Notes: generated by a model not told the origin, from the sequence alone. DNA of 64,000 nucleotides from Triatoma infestans (GCA_011037195.1 JAAEAF010003530.1:1-64000), one strand, 5' to 3'. Counted from the first letter of the stretch, positions 46,041 to 57,720 are shown. Numbers and translations: made by a program.

Positions 46041-46950
46041 AAGAACAAAAAAATTTCCAAATCATTTTCATGAGTCATTAAAAAAAAAAAAAAATACTGT
46101 AAATTTATATCCATACAGCTTTGAACACATTCATTTTTATCATAAGATTAGTATTAAATATCAATATGAACGCAAATGATTGTTCACGTTTGAATCTTAC
46201 AACTTTATATCACTAGAGATGATCTACAAACAATGAGGATGAGTCACAAAAAATAGTTATTTACTAAACACGATTTCTGGAAATCCAATTCTTTTTTTTT
46301 ACTGTATTATACAGCCAACATTTTCATATATGTATGATATGGGCTTGGATTGATAGGAAAATTGTAGACTGTGGACAATTGACTTTAAAAAAAAACTTGC
46401 ATTGTTAATAACCACTCCAGATTATTATGTAAGGATGAAGATTGATCGTACTAACGTCCGGCGAAAAAATGTTTTAAAAATTGTAAGATACAGGATTATT
46501 ATAAAGAAAATATCGAAAGTAAATTCCAAAAACTTATTTATTACCATAAGAATGGAATGGTTTTGCTTTAATATTCAATAGACTAATGTAATCAAACTTC
46601 TATCTAGCAGGTGAAGAATTTCCTTGTGCTAAACAAACTGTAATAAAAGTAATATTGAAGCTTAAAATAGTTACATTTGACTTAAATGAAGCTAAAATGG
46701 AAACACTGATTTTCGCCAGTCCAATTCTTCGATTTATTAAAACGTAGGACTAAAATTATTATTTATTTATTTATTTAAATTTAAACTTACATTGCTTACT
46801 GTAGGGAAACAATCTAGATGTACAATATAAAACAGAAATAAAACTATAATTAGCTGTTTCTCAAACGATTGCCCATAAATAGATAAGATATCTGTTAACT
46901 GCCATGTTATGTCAACTATTTTTATTTATTTTAGTGTTTTTTCTGTTTAG
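46041..46950. other. AT-rich stretch, no gene seen
   Basis: No gene or repeat recognised. Confidence 0.5.
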
Positions 46951-47110
46951 GGCTCGTTAACACCTTTGGTCATCGGAGCCTTCTCAGCGCACCGCCTGCC
47001 TCTGCACAGTATTTCTCAATACACTGTCTATCATCGACCGTGAGCTCTCTCTCCTTGGATAGAGAAATCCAAGGGCAGCAGCTGTTGGACACATATCCGG
47101 GACAACGCAT
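46951..47110 (+). other. Exon-like block with canonical splice signals
   Basis: A 160-bp GC-rich island. On the plus strand it is preceded by a pyrimidine-rich acceptor (ttttttctgtttag) and followed by a good donor (GTGAGT at 47,111). One plus frame is open throughout (52 codons plus 2 bases), and an antisense frame of 46 codons from a Met is also open. No known domain. See 47,655, whose frame is compatible with a splice from this block. Confidence 0.5.
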
Positions 47111-47654
47111 GTGAGTCCAACTCTTTTCTTTTTATTATTTAACCGATATAACATTATGAATAAAGCAATATTTTCTAAGGAATGGATTCAATTATCTATT
47201 TTACCTAAATAACAATAATTGTAGATGCTATTAAAGAACAATTATTGTATGCTAATTGAATGTATGTTAGTTTAAGGATCAGAATGAATACATTAAGATA
47301 TTCTTTATATTACTGATATGAACCAATAAATAATCAATAATTAAAAGATAATAATTCAAGGATAAATTATTAATTCTGTAATATGTGTTGCAAAACAAGA
47401 TTAAAATGTTATTCAAGATATTTACATATTCTGACTTGAATATTTGAGCTCCAATTTGAGCCAGAACAATATCTTTGGAATGTTATTTATTTTATGAAGA
47501 TATTAAAATTTGGTTTTTATATGAAGTATGTAATTGTCGGCCAGGTAACAATTACGTATATCATAAGGACCATTGTATACATCAACTTTATTTCCCCAAT
47601 CAATAAAGAATATAATTAATTTTATGTTTCAACCCACATGATTCCTCCTTTCAG

Positions 47655-48300
47655 TCGCCGCTCTTCCCAAGTGGAAGCGTTTCTTGTATGTTGTAAACAT
47701 TTACAATCGCAATGTCTAGTCATAATTCTTGCAATATCTACCTCTGTCTTGCAAAAACTGCTAACTGTTCGCATTAGACGAACAATCCTATGGAGCCTGT
47801 ACAAACAGGTCTTATCCCCTGGCTAGAAATTGCAATTGTTAGTTCCCAGATCGTAATGAGTCTTCATAACCCACTATCTCGCCGCTGTTTGACTTCTTCT
47901 ACCAGATCATTACGAATCTGAGTTGAATACTGGAATGACTGATTTCAGAACAGATATTACTGAACTGAAGATCCGATCGACCGTAGTCCCACTTCAGTTA
48001 ACCCGAGAGCACTATCATGGAATCCCATAGGAACAGTGGTTAGTTATCCCGCTGATAAGTATTTACTGTATCCATTAAGAGTTTATGCAGGCCTTCTGTC
48101 TATTAGACCTTGAGGAGTATATACTTTGACTATCAGAGCTCCCCTGTTCGGTGTGTATTTATAAAGGAACTCCGAAATCTGGAGAACAAATAAGCAAACA
48201 GAGCTTATATAATTGTAGATGCCTCTTGATTGATGGAAACAACCTTCAGATCATTTCGGAGCTGAAACTAATATTAATCAGGAGAAATAGACAATAGCTC
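47655..48300 (+). other. Exon-like block, possibly 3' terminal
   Basis: Begins after the acceptor 'cctcctttcag' and has a higher GC content than its flanks for about 650 bp. Spliced to the block at 46,951-47,110, the frame stays open to a stop at 47,826. The remainder would be 3' UTR. The predicted peptide is not recognised, so a long noncoding RNA is as likely as a protein. The first 150 bp are also open on the minus strand. Confidence 0.4.
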
Positions 48301-48821
48301 ACTTTTTAATAAATCGTAAGATTTATCAAATATTATAACAGTTTAATACTGAAATAAATAACATTGACAAACTAAATTTAAAGCAACTCAACTATTAGAA
48401 ATACATAATTCAGCAGTTAACCAAATTATGTGTATTTACTGTAAATATAGGTAAAGAAAAAGCTAAATTATAATTTTACTTCCTCTTCCTTTTTTTCAGT
48501 TTGTCTTTTCTTTTTATCAGTTTACACAGTATACAATGTAAATTTACAAAATTCTTTACAGTAGGTAATGTAAGCTTAAATTTAGTAATAAATCGATCAG
48601 TGTCATAATACAGTTCTACTTACCTGAAAAAATGTTTGAATTGAAACAAGTGAGAGACAAAATCAATGTTTCTATTTATTTCATTCACATTTACATGAGT
48701 TGATGCAGTGCCTTAATTAAAATACAAGTTACGTTATACACAAAACATTTAATGTAGTAAAATTAGTTGTCTCCGGTTGTATTATTTCAGGGCACCTTTG
48801 TATATGATCGTATTTTACTCA

Positions 48822-49175
48822 TTATTCAAAAATGGGCAAATTATAATGAGTTACTGGTGGAGCAGATGCAGGTGGAGGAGCAAATTGTTGATTTTCATTG
48901 CTGGAGGAAATCATGTTCAATGGTGAAGTTGACGGTCGTACAGCAGCAGTTTTCAGATAGGTTGGTGTCATTACAGAAGTTACTGCGGCAGTTACCACCA
49001 TTTGACTTGAAGGAGCGAATGATGCCGGCTGGAAAAGAAGTGCAGTGTTGATTGCAAATGTTTTCGCAGCTTCAAATTTTGGAGGTGCAGCGTCGGCTGA
49101 TATTCCAAAAGTATTGGAAGATGCAGATTGACTTGCATTGAATCCTGCCAGAATAACCAATAAGATTACTGTGCC
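48822..49175 (-). CDS. Secreted Ala/Pro/Ser-rich protein, second coding exon
   Basis: This exon encodes most (117 residues plus stop) of a small secreted protein. It starts after a minus-strand acceptor (TTTTCTAG|GGC) and continues the frame of an eight-codon first exon at 49,872-49,895. Joined, the N-terminus reads as a signal peptide (MMQ then GTVILLVILAGFNASQS), with probable cleavage after the Ser/Ala segment. The mature part is rich in Ala, Pro, Ser and Thr with no cysteine, and ends in PPPASAPPVTHYNLPIFE. AATAAA lies on the minus strand at 48,675-48,680, about 140 bp past the stop. The composition suits a structural, cuticular or salivary secreted protein, but no family is recognised. 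Confidence 0.75.
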   Translation of the reverse strand, partial: GTVILLVILAGFNASQSASSNTFGISADAAPPKFEAAKTFAINTALLFQPASFAPSSQMVVTAAVTSVMTPTYLKTAAVRPSTSPLNMISSSNENQQFAPPPASAPPVTHYNLPIFE

Positions 49176-49871
49176 CTAGAAAAGAGAAGCATAACAACCG
49201 CAGTTCTTTAATTAAATATTTTCCCTCGGTATGCTATTTTAGGATAGGTAAAAGGCATTATTCTTACATATAAATTACTTCTGACAGATATTCTTAAATC
49301 CACAACATCAAATACAATACAATAGACCACATGATCAAATGCACTGAAAAGACGACTAAAATTTTGTGCATTTCATACCGCTTCCTCCTAATACATTTAT
49401 TTATTATTACTCAAGTTCGTTATTTATACAAATGAAATTTTGATCATTGCATATTTGTACCAATCTCCACAAGAATATGTCATTTAAAAAAATTAAAGGA
49501 TAATAAAAGAAATATATATATTTTATATCAATTAAAATAGGATTCTTTTTGTAATTACCTTGATGAAATAATATGTCCGATCATATTTTTATCGAAGTTT
49601 ACCAAACTATGAAATCATACTTAATGCAACAGTTATTTTATAATAAAAAATTAATGTTACAGTCTTAAAAATTGTTGTTTATTTGTTTGGTATTTAGTGT
49701 GTATTTGTAAAAACTAGTCTTTATTTATAATTAATGTTTATTTGTAAAATGAAAAGTCCTCTTGAAATGAAATGATTTATTTCACAGCTGGTACACTAGT
49801 TCAGTAAATATATATCAAAATAATTTAATATTTAAATAGTTCTATTAATGAAAGAAAATAACTGTGCTTAC

Positions 49872-49895
49872 CTGCATCATTTTTAGTTCTGACAT
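49872..49895 (-). CDS. Secreted Ala/Pro-rich protein, first coding exon
   Basis: Eight codons (MSELKMMQ) ending at a canonical donor CAG|GTAAGC on the minus strand. Phase 0 joins it to the exon at 49,175-48,822 across a 696-bp intron. Two starts are in frame. Using the internal MMQ gives the cleaner signal peptide, while the upstream Met would add a charged SELK segment. This exon is far too short to be found as an open frame alone. The call rests on the matching splice signals and on the resulting signal peptide. Confidence 0.7.
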
Positions 49896-50600
49896 GAAGC
49901 AATAGATCTTTTATTACCTAAAACTAAAGTTTCTTTTTTTGTTTCAAAGATACAGTCTTCTATTAAAGGAATTTAATATGCTGTAATAATAATTGTAACT
50001 GTATAGTTGGAAGGAAAAATTATATCTATTAATTGCGAAATCAAAGGAACCTCTATCAAGAATCTAGAAAACACCAAGCAATCGTTTAATATTGACTAAA
50101 TATTTACGTTAATTTATAATCTCATTAAATATCTAAACAGTCACTTTAAAAAAAAAAAAAAAAAAAAAAAAAACAAGTGCCCACAATTTGTTGGACTTTA
50201 TGCACTTAATGCAGTATTGTTAAATAACATAAAAATATCAAATATTTTCAATGAAGAAGCATGTGATGTCAGAATTCCCAAAAGGTAATATCCATTTATA
50301 TTAAGATTCCTTCTACTGTTAGAAAACTATATGAATTTATTGTTTTTTATTATTCTATTTTCCTTATTCAGAATAACCCATATCGTTTAACAAGCCTTAA
50401 AGTAATATTAATCTCCAAACATGGTGATTCTCTTCCAACCTTAGTCCTTAGTGCTTTGTTATTATTCATACTAATGTATAACTGTATATGTCGCGTATTC
50501 TACGCGAATTGAAAACGGCGGGAACAATTAGTTGTGGGAGCCTCCCTTTCTGTGTTTGAAATTTGACTGGCCACACGGTTGATCCAGTCGTATTTCTTAG
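49896..50600. other. AT-rich stretch, upstream of the secreted-protein gene
   Basis: Should include the promoter of the minus-strand gene. A 30-base A-run lies at about 50,144-50,173. No other feature. Confidence 0.5.
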
Positions 50601-50619
50601 TATTCTATTTATATGAGAA

Positions 50620-51045
50620 TTCATGCTATTGTAGCGTTTTTCCCTCGAAACTAGCTACTGCAAGTAGTTTGAAGTGGGTTCGTTTAGATAAAATACTCTA
50701 AACTTCAATAAGAAAAACACCAATTTATTGTTTTACACAATAAATTATAAACACAACACTTAATAATAATTACTTCACAGTTTAAACCACAAAAGTTCAC
50801 TTTGTTCACTTTTTATACACTTTTCACAAACGTACACTTAGTTTGTAACAAGAAAAACTCTGAAAACTCTCTGTTGTCCCACTATTTATACCGGTGGAAA
50901 AAGGTCTAGAACTTTCTTGATTCTTCTAGAAAGAGCTACAGCGCGCCGCCAGCACTTTCTAGCGACCACTGGGAGAACTTGAGGTAACTGCTTTCCCACC
51001 TAGATGGCACCTGTGTCTGTGTTATACTATTTTTTATTAGTTTTA
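50620..51045 (-). mobile_element. LTR-like promoter module, possible solo LTR
   Basis: On the minus strand, TATAAATA (50,883-50,890) is followed about 20-30 bp later by a region that could be an initiator. About 160 bp on comes AATAAA (50,724-50,729), and shortly after that 'ttggtgtttttcttattg'. The TATA-to-poly(A) spacing and composition match the U3-R-U5 plan of an insect LTR. GC-rich U3 sequence extends to about 51,020. I could not find matching TG...CA ends with a target duplication, nor retroviral genes beside it, so a host promoter or a decayed solo LTR are both possible. Confidence 0.45.
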
Positions 51046-51974
51046 TACTACATTACAATTAATGCCTTGCATAATATTGCATTGATTAAAGGATCATGTT
51101 GTGTAACATGTCTGATCTAGTAAGCGCTGTCTGCACTTACACACCCATTTGGGTCCACCCTAGTTCAGTTCTGTTTCAAGTCTAAGGCTAGCACTACTTG
51201 AGCCCTTTTGCTCCTGGCCACTGACGCCATCTTGAATACTCAGCACATGCTTTTTTCTCCAATGGAACTCAACTTTATTGCAGCTCCAAGCAGCTAATTC
51301 TCACAACTGAATCTAACTTTTTTGAAGACAACACTCGTCACAAACATCTTCAAGAGGAGTTATTGCAACTTCGCAATTGATTCTTTATCAGGTTGGAACG
51401 CCTAGGCTGGGATGTGAGAACAGTTATTTGGTCCTTTCCCATCCTAATTTCCTCTAATTATTATTATTGCCAATATCTATTTTAAGATTCTTGCTTCACT
51501 AGCTGAGGACTTGGCAACCTTAAAGAAGCATTTTACAATATTGCATACATTAATGTAACCATCAATTCAGTTGGAACAATCAGAAGTTGCATCACTGACA
51601 ACTTCAAGCGCAGTGTGATTCATTATTTAATCTTTTATATTAACTCATTTAAGGAACTAGTACCAGTTGAACTTAATAGCTGAATAACACAACCTTACTC
51701 AACAGTGTGGCCAGTCAGATATAGCACTTTTATCTCACTTCTCATACTATGGGAATCTTCATATCCAGGTATTTCTTTTGGTTACCTAAACCCTTTTGCA
51801 TGTGCTACATTAACTTCTGCCAGCACCTATTTCAAGGGTATAACTTTATCATATGATCCTTAATTGGAGTTGTTCAACTTATTAAGACATTGTGGCAGTT
51901 TAAATACATAATTTTTTTTGTAGTGATGCATAAAGGTCTATTTTCTTTTATTAACATTGCTTTATTCTTTGTTT
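51046..51974. other. Moderate-GC stretch without open frames
   Basis: Base composition is less AT-rich than the genome background (roughly 51,130-51,540) but frames are closed. It may be transcribed noncoding sequence or an old repeat. Confidence 0.35.
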
Positions 51975-52190
51975 AGAGCTGGTCCTCCATTGATTAGAAG
52001 CTGGATCGTGGAGCTTGCTCTCGCATCCATAGCTTCAGACGCCAGTACCTAGGATTTGCATGTAATCTACATCACTATCCAGGCCATTACCAGTGCGTTG
52101 AACAACAACGTTGCCCGCTGAAGACCAGGAATCGGGCTATCACTGTAATTTACGTGAAGTGACGGAAATAAATGTACAGTTCAAAAGGAA
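51975..52190 (+). other. Exon-like block with poly(A) signal
   Basis: Follows a plausible acceptor (tttattctttgtttag). Balanced composition, no long frame, and AATAAA at 52,167-52,172. Possibly the last exon of a noncoding transcript on the plus strand. Confidence 0.35.
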
Positions 52191-53285
52191 AATTCGGAAC
52201 TTATTCTTATTACCCCGTCCACCTGAATCCCAATCTTTAGCAAGTGGAATAATTCCCAGTAAATATTCCACAGTATATATACTATAATACCACTAGAAAT
52301 TTACAACTGTACAACATATACGGGGCGGTATATGGTTAATGACTCATGGGTCGATTCAGTGGTCCCCCCGTACCCCGGATTTGACACCTCTCGACTATTC
52401 CAATGAGGATTCGTGAACAAGGTAAAATAATGATTCTTGACAACTTTTTTTTATTTTCCCTCAAACTTATACCATTTCTAAAATAAGTTTATAACAATCG
52501 ATCGGAAATGACATCTTTAAGAGATCTTGAACTGAGAGAATAATAGATGCATGCAACTCAGTTGAAGCTGCATCTGATCTGTATCTTTGGCCATATGGGA
52601 TAGTTGGCAAATAAGAGCAGGCTATGCCTTTCTAATGGTGGACGAAAGTTCGAGCAACATCTCTAATATTTCTAATGAGGAATGAAGTAGGATTTTTTTT
52701 TATTTAATAAAAAAAAAGTTGATGTATCTTTAAACAAAATTTGCTTTTTATTTAAAAAATTCAAACGGTATGTTGCAACATGCGTAGTATAAGTTTTTCA
52801 CTCCCTCTCAAGTTATAAATTGCTACATTCAAAGCCAGTCCTACCGAAGTATATTTAAAATATTCGCATTTGATAAGCCTAATAGATCACCAATATATAG
52901 ATTTCAAACAATTAGTGGGAGACTTATCAAGTAGTAAGAGCGTTTTTAAAGCTACTTTTGAAAAACTATTGTTTTCATATATTTAAGAATTTACATACCT
53001 TCAGTTCAAAGCAACTTTAAAGATATAATATTTTAGAGGTACCTAATGTATTAATTTCTAATCTGACATATAGCTGGACGTGCTTAAAGGCCAGTATAGC
53101 TACGATTTGAAGAATTTAGATTGTATTACTTCAATCCGATCAAGATATATAATACCCACATTTCCGAAGAATAAAGCAAAAAGATTTAACATAGCTATCA
53201 AAAAGTTTAATTTCAGTACATGTACTACGGCGACATTTTACTTAATCAATAATGGATGCTACCCGCTATCCCGCTCGCTCTGAAG
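52191..53285. other. AT-rich stretch, no gene seen
   Basis: Starts with a short GC-rich patch (52,320-52,400, 'gtaccccggatttgacacc'). The rest is AT-rich with nothing recognised. Composition switches sharply at about 53,260. Confidence 0.5.
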
Positions 53286-53293
53286 GCTTGGCT

Positions 53294-53790
53294 TCAGCGG
53301 TACTGGGATGAGAGAGAACAGAGTTTGGTGAGCGGACGGCGGATGGTGCCGGAAGTGGTATGGATGTCGGCGACACGACTGGTGGAGTCACGTCCAGGAT
53401 GAATGGCGGTGATGCGGCCTAAAGGCCACTGGCGCGACGGAACATTGTCCTGATGTTCGATGACGATGGTGCCCAGCGCGACCTCCGTAGCGGGAAGAAG
53501 CAACTTGTTTGCCATTTGTGCGTTGTTGGAGGGTATGGAGGTACTCTTGACGCCAGCGCTCGCCAAAGTTCTTGAGTTTCGGCCACTCAGTTGCCGACAG
53601 AGGTCTTTCACCGGTTACTCTCCCCACGAATCCAGGCGAGAGTGGCCGTGGAATCGGAGAACGTGATAAGAAGAGCGCCGAGATGGGGAAGTATGCGCGC
53701 ATTAACCGGGTGGAGGAGTTTAGCGAGGAGGTGGGCGCCACATAATTCAAGGCGCGGTAAAAATATGGCTTTGTTTGGGGGCCACCTTTG
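53294..53790 (-). pseudogene. BEL/Pao retroelement, integrase C-terminal domain
   Basis: The minus strand shows the C-terminal domain that follows the BEL/Pao integrase core (DUF5641-type): RWRQEYLHTLQ, a basic stretch, then GTIVIEHQDNVPSRQWPLGRI and a terminal RRPLTKLCSL. The family hallmark is 'W..EYL..LQ.R ... EDN.P...WPLGRI...HPG'. Two overlapping frames are needed, so a frameshift separates the EYLH part from the WPLGRI part. It is the 3' end of the element whose gag lies at 56,035-54,916. Reverse transcriptase, RNase H, protease and the integrase core are missing, and no LTR is evident below 53,294. Confidence 0.88.
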
Positions 53791-53799
53791 ATTTAGCGG

Positions 53800-54915
53800 T
53801 GAGAAGGTGGACGAGGAGATGTCTATTTGCAGTGGTGGTGTGGAGATACACAGAGGGGACGCTCTGAGACGGGAGTTGAGGACGGTATGATTAGAATGGG
53901 GCTGGTGAGAGATGGTCGATGTCGCTGTGGCGAAGAGGAGACCTTGGGTACGGAATACCCGCTTAATCTGAATGGCAGGGCAAAGTCCCGGCCTTGTCAG
54001 GAGGGTGTTGCAAAACCGTAGGCTTTGGACAGGCTTGCCTACAAAATGGTACCACGGGATCGTGAGTCAGCCCGGTAGTGCTTGCTCTGCACTCACGAGC
54101 TGAGGAATGGTTTCGTGGGAGTCGAGGTTTCGTAATGATGATAGTAAATTTCCAATATTATCTGTTAGTGAGAGGGAGATGGTTGGTTTGCCCTTGGGAA
54201 TAGTTCCGCCATCTCCCAATCCCTCACAAGCGACATGGCGAAGAGGAGACCACTGAACACATAGTTTTAGACTGTGAGCTCTATGAAGATCTCCGCACAA
54301 ACTTGTGGCGAGGAATTGGATTTCATGTTAACCTTAGCAATGACACTCTGCCCTTGCTTCTGGAAAATGAGACAGCATATAATGCCATAAAAATGTTTGC
54401 ATAATCTGCTCTATCGCGGCGTATGTCATGGGGTCTTTCCCTTGGGTAGGCGGAGTGAATGTTTTGTAAGATAGTAATTTATTGCTTGTCTGTAGTCTGT
54501 GTGCGTTAGATTCGGGTAGCTGTAGAATTTTAGATGACCTCTCAGGAATATCGAGTACTGAGAGGTTCCTTACGCTAGTGTTGTGGATATGCAAGGTATG
54601 ACTGTATTTATTGACTGTGTGAGTTTGTATGTATACTATGTTATATGGTGTTTAGTCTAGGATGCTTTAGTTTTTATGTTCGTTTTATGTGCTCTTTTGA
54701 GTGCCCATCCCTCGTTTTATTTATGTATATGTAGATTTATGTATATATAGAAAATAGTGATTTGGATAGTAAGTGCAAATATAGTGATTTATGTATATAT
54801 AGAAACAGTTCTGCTTATAGTAAAGTCGATTGCGATAGATGAATAGTTGGCGGGAAGGGATGAGCGCGAGCTCAGGTACTCCCTGTAGTGTGTTTTGATA
54901 ACAAAAAAAAAAAAA
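53800..54915 (+). mobile_element. LINE 3' end with poly(A), inserted in the BEL element
   Basis: On the plus strand, two stretches match the C-terminal tail of R1-like LINEs. The first is at about 53,830-54,020 (RDGRCRCGEEET). The second is at 54,237-54,404, where EEETTEHIVLDCELYEDLR continues openly to a stop at 54,402. A 3' UTR of about 500 bp follows, with repeated 'tttatgtatatatagaaa' pieces, then an A-run at 54,902-54,915 that abuts the BEL gag. The two tails imply either an internal duplication or two insertions. No target duplication was found. Confidence 0.75.
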
Positions 54916-56035
54916 GGGCGGTATGATGGCGACGATGACATAAGTGGCACAATTGCTCAGACTGGCAACGGCTATGAATGTGACCGTCCGATAGGCGATT
55001 GCGGCACAGATGATGGGTCATGAGGAAGTCCCGCCGTCGCGTTACGGGGCAACGATTTGAAGGCCTTACACTGCCAAATCGTATGATCCGGGCGGCGGCA
55101 GTAGGCACAAAGGAAGGGGTGAAGGCCAGGCGCCCAAGGGGGCTGTCGCCGTGGCGGATTTGGAAGACCGGGGATGGGCATCTAGACGGCGCGGGGAGAT
55201 AGGGGAGGGGCAGATGTCTTCAAAGGCGGAGGGGGCCCGGGTTGCGAGCACGGGACATAGGGGGCGGTGCGGCGTGGGGGCCTGGGAATCAGGTGCAGAG
55301 GTGCAGGCGTCGTTGGAGGGAGGCGGTGACGTCAGCAACCATAGGAAACTCGATGGCGGCATGCTCTAGCTCAAACGTCTCCCTGGTCACATGGCGCGCG
55401 ATTAGCGAAAAAAGGAGAAAAGAGGCGAGATCAGGGGCGGCCATCTTGAGTAAGGCGTGGTCAGCTTCTGAGGAGCCGGCAAGAATACGTTCCTGATTCT
55501 GAACAGACGGAAGAGGGGGTTGTACGGGCGCGTCCAGGAGGTGATGGAGAAGGGTCTCTGCAAAGCGCCGGCGGTAATCGTAAGAAGTACACAAGGCGTT
55601 CCCGGCATGCCGGAATGACCCTCCTCCAGAGGGATGTTCGCGATAATGGCGATAACGGGAGACGGGAAGCGGAGGAGGTGGGGATGTAGAGGCAGAGGAG
55701 GGCAGGGAACAAGGCGTTAGAAAGGGCCAGCTGTACTTCATAATAAAGGGCGCGGCGTTCCCGGCGCTTGGCCAGGAGGAGCTCTTCCGACATATCACCC
55801 GGAAGTTTGGCGCCCTGAAAATAAGGTTCCATTTGATAAAGGGCAGCGGAGAATTCCTCTTCCGCCAGACGTTGCATGCCAATGACGCATTGGGGGGAGA
55901 GCTGATTGCTCTTTTGTTTCGCGAGGAGATCATTCAGGAGTTATGCAATACTTGCTTAGCTTCTTTGACCAGACGGACAATGACAACGGATGACAACTGA
56001 GCGACGGTGGGAGAAGCTGTCTTCTTGCGGGGCAT
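54916..56035 (-). pseudogene. BEL/Pao gag remnant
   Basis: Gag begins at the ATG on the minus strand at 56,035 (MPRKKTASPTVAQ) and runs through several frames down to about 54,916. Diagnostic parts are a helical region (EEEFSAALYQMEPYFQG, about 55,870), FPMVADVTASLQRRL (about 55,330), a Pro-rich linker, and two zinc knuckles: CAYCRRPDHTIWQC (CX2CX4HX4C, about 55,110) and the CX2CX3HH knuckle CHLCHRRHHTAL (about 54,940) typical of BEL/Pao gag. Stops and frameshifts break it at least three times. GC content is near 58 percent, unlike the host genes here. Confidence 0.85.
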
Positions 56036-56103
56036 GGCGAGAGCTGGGAATGATAAGGGAACTCGGCGAACACCGGATGCGTCATCCGGCCCAGAGGACC
56101 ACA

Positions 56104-56970
56104 ATGTCTGAGGCAGCCCGTAAGCCGGTTGAGGTCAGCAGTGGCACTGACGGAAAACAAGTAAACGACACCGCGAAACCCGCATCTGTAAGTTCTTATG
56201 CGGGAGTAGTGTCAAAAGGAAGCCGGCCTGAGGGAAAGCAGGCTAAATTAAAAAGTAATTAGAAGGTTCGAAAAATAAAAAGAATAAACAGCCTGAAAAG
56301 CAAGCTGCGAAAAAGCCGCTGCCTCAAAAAAAGCATGTGGTTGTTATCAAGCCACAAGATGATAAGACAGTAGAGAACAGCGGCCAGACGAAGGAAATGC
56401 TTAAGGGAAGTCTAAATTCTTCTGAGGAAGGTCCCTCCTTTGTAGAAACTGGAGGCCCTGAGCAGGCGCAAGCCCTCCTGAATAATGAAAAGTTGAGGTG
56501 TGCTGGCCTCCAGGCTGAGCTGCCTAAGAAAAGGCTTCCAAAAATGATAATTTTCGATGTGACAAGCGACCTAAATGAGGCGCGAATACTGAAAGCGATA
56601 TATGAACAAAACCTCGGATCGGTATGGCCGAAACCTGAATTCCAGAACTCAGTTAGAGTGTTGGCCAAGTCAGGTGTGAGCAAAAACGGGTCACAAAACT
56701 GGGTAGTAGAACTAACGCCCAAAATGCGTGAACTTCTCCTAAAAGGAACCCAGTAGTAGCAGGGTACATATAGAGTGGAATCGCTGTAAGGTGATGGACC
56801 ACAGATAGGCGAAGTTCTGCAAGGAAAAAGAGCAACTTGCAGACACTGTGCCACCTAAGGACGTATGTAAGAGAAGTGCCCAAAGAAAGCCGAAGCCATG
56901 TGCTGCCTGTAAGATGTTCCGAAAGCCGCACAGCCACTCTGTAAAGAGTTTGAAATGCCCAGCGAACCTA
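56104..56970 (+). pseudogene. R1-like ORF1 (gag-like) remnant
   Basis: The reading starts MSEAARKPVEVSSG and shifts frame at about 56,260. It continues in 56,337-56,756 with a Gln/Glu-rich segment and a conserved central domain (KMIIFDVTSDLNEARILKAI ... NWVVELTPKMRE). After a stop at 56,754 the remainder includes cysteine pairs (for example PKPCAACKMFRKPHSH, about 56,890), the remains of the zinc knuckles that bind element RNA. Domain order and the short gap to ORF2 are standard for the R1 clade. Confidence 0.8.
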
Positions 56971-56971
56971 A

Positions 56972-57720
56972 ATGTTCTTGACTGACAACAGACTAACACC
57001 GATTATGGAAGAAGCCCGTAATTTTACGGATAGTGGCCTTAGAGTATTGCAGCTGAACGCGCAACGCTCCAAAACAGTAATGGCCAAGGCAAGGGAGCTC
57101 ATCTATACAAAAGGCATAGATGTTGCGTTAATCCAGGAGCCCTGCACGTTCAAAGCGAGCGTTAAGGGCCTGGGGTCGCAGCATCGTATCGTTCACGCTT
57201 CCTGTGATGGATGGATATGGACTGCTATTGCAGTGTGCAATCCAGACATCACTCTATTGCGTCTTCCTCAGTACAGCACCAGTCATTGTACCTGTGTGCT
57301 GTTAACTGCTGCAAGTGGCGTTGAGTTGATGCTGGTGAGCCTGTACTGCCAGCCGTCGTGCGACGTAACGTAGTCTATAGCCCATTTATGTCGGCTCTTG
57401 CATGAAAACAGGCACGATGACGCTTTGGATGACAGAGGCAGGCACTTCGAAGAGTGCATTGTCTCTAACGATCTGTGCGTCATGAACGTGCCTGAACATT
57501 TAAAGACGTATGTAGGAAATGGGAACTGCGCTGAGCACAACTTGGATGTTACCTTGTGTATATCTTCTGCTGTTGACAGGGTTCATGGTTGGAAGGTGGG
57601 AGACTGGGTGACTGGTGATCACAGAGCGATACTTTTCGAAGTTGCCTGGGACACCAGGCCTTGCCCCACCTACGAGGGTCTTGAAAGATTCTCAGTCAAA
57701 CATGCTGACTGGGAAAGATA
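56972..57720 (+). pseudogene. R1-like ORF2, endonuclease part
   Basis: Reading LRVLQLNAQRSK, then DVALIQEP (the catalytic Glu), gives the start of the endonuclease/exonuclease/phosphatase-type endonuclease that nicks the target. A stop at about 57,372 interrupts it. A second frame (57,398-57,805) supplies the end of the domain: HNLDVTLC (Asp) and TGDHRAILFEV (the conserved S/T-D-H triad motif). All main catalytic residues are visible but not in one frame. Confidence 0.85.

Noticed and set aside
48767..49051. 94-codon plus-strand frame preceded by an acceptor-like sequence
   Set aside because: It is antisense to the spliced secreted-protein gene, which has matching splice sites, a signal peptide and a poly(A) signal.
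55066..55496. Several overlapping open frames on both strands in the 54.9-56 kb region
   Set aside because: High GC content keeps many frames open; only the minus-strand frames with zinc knuckles and gag-like text are coherent.
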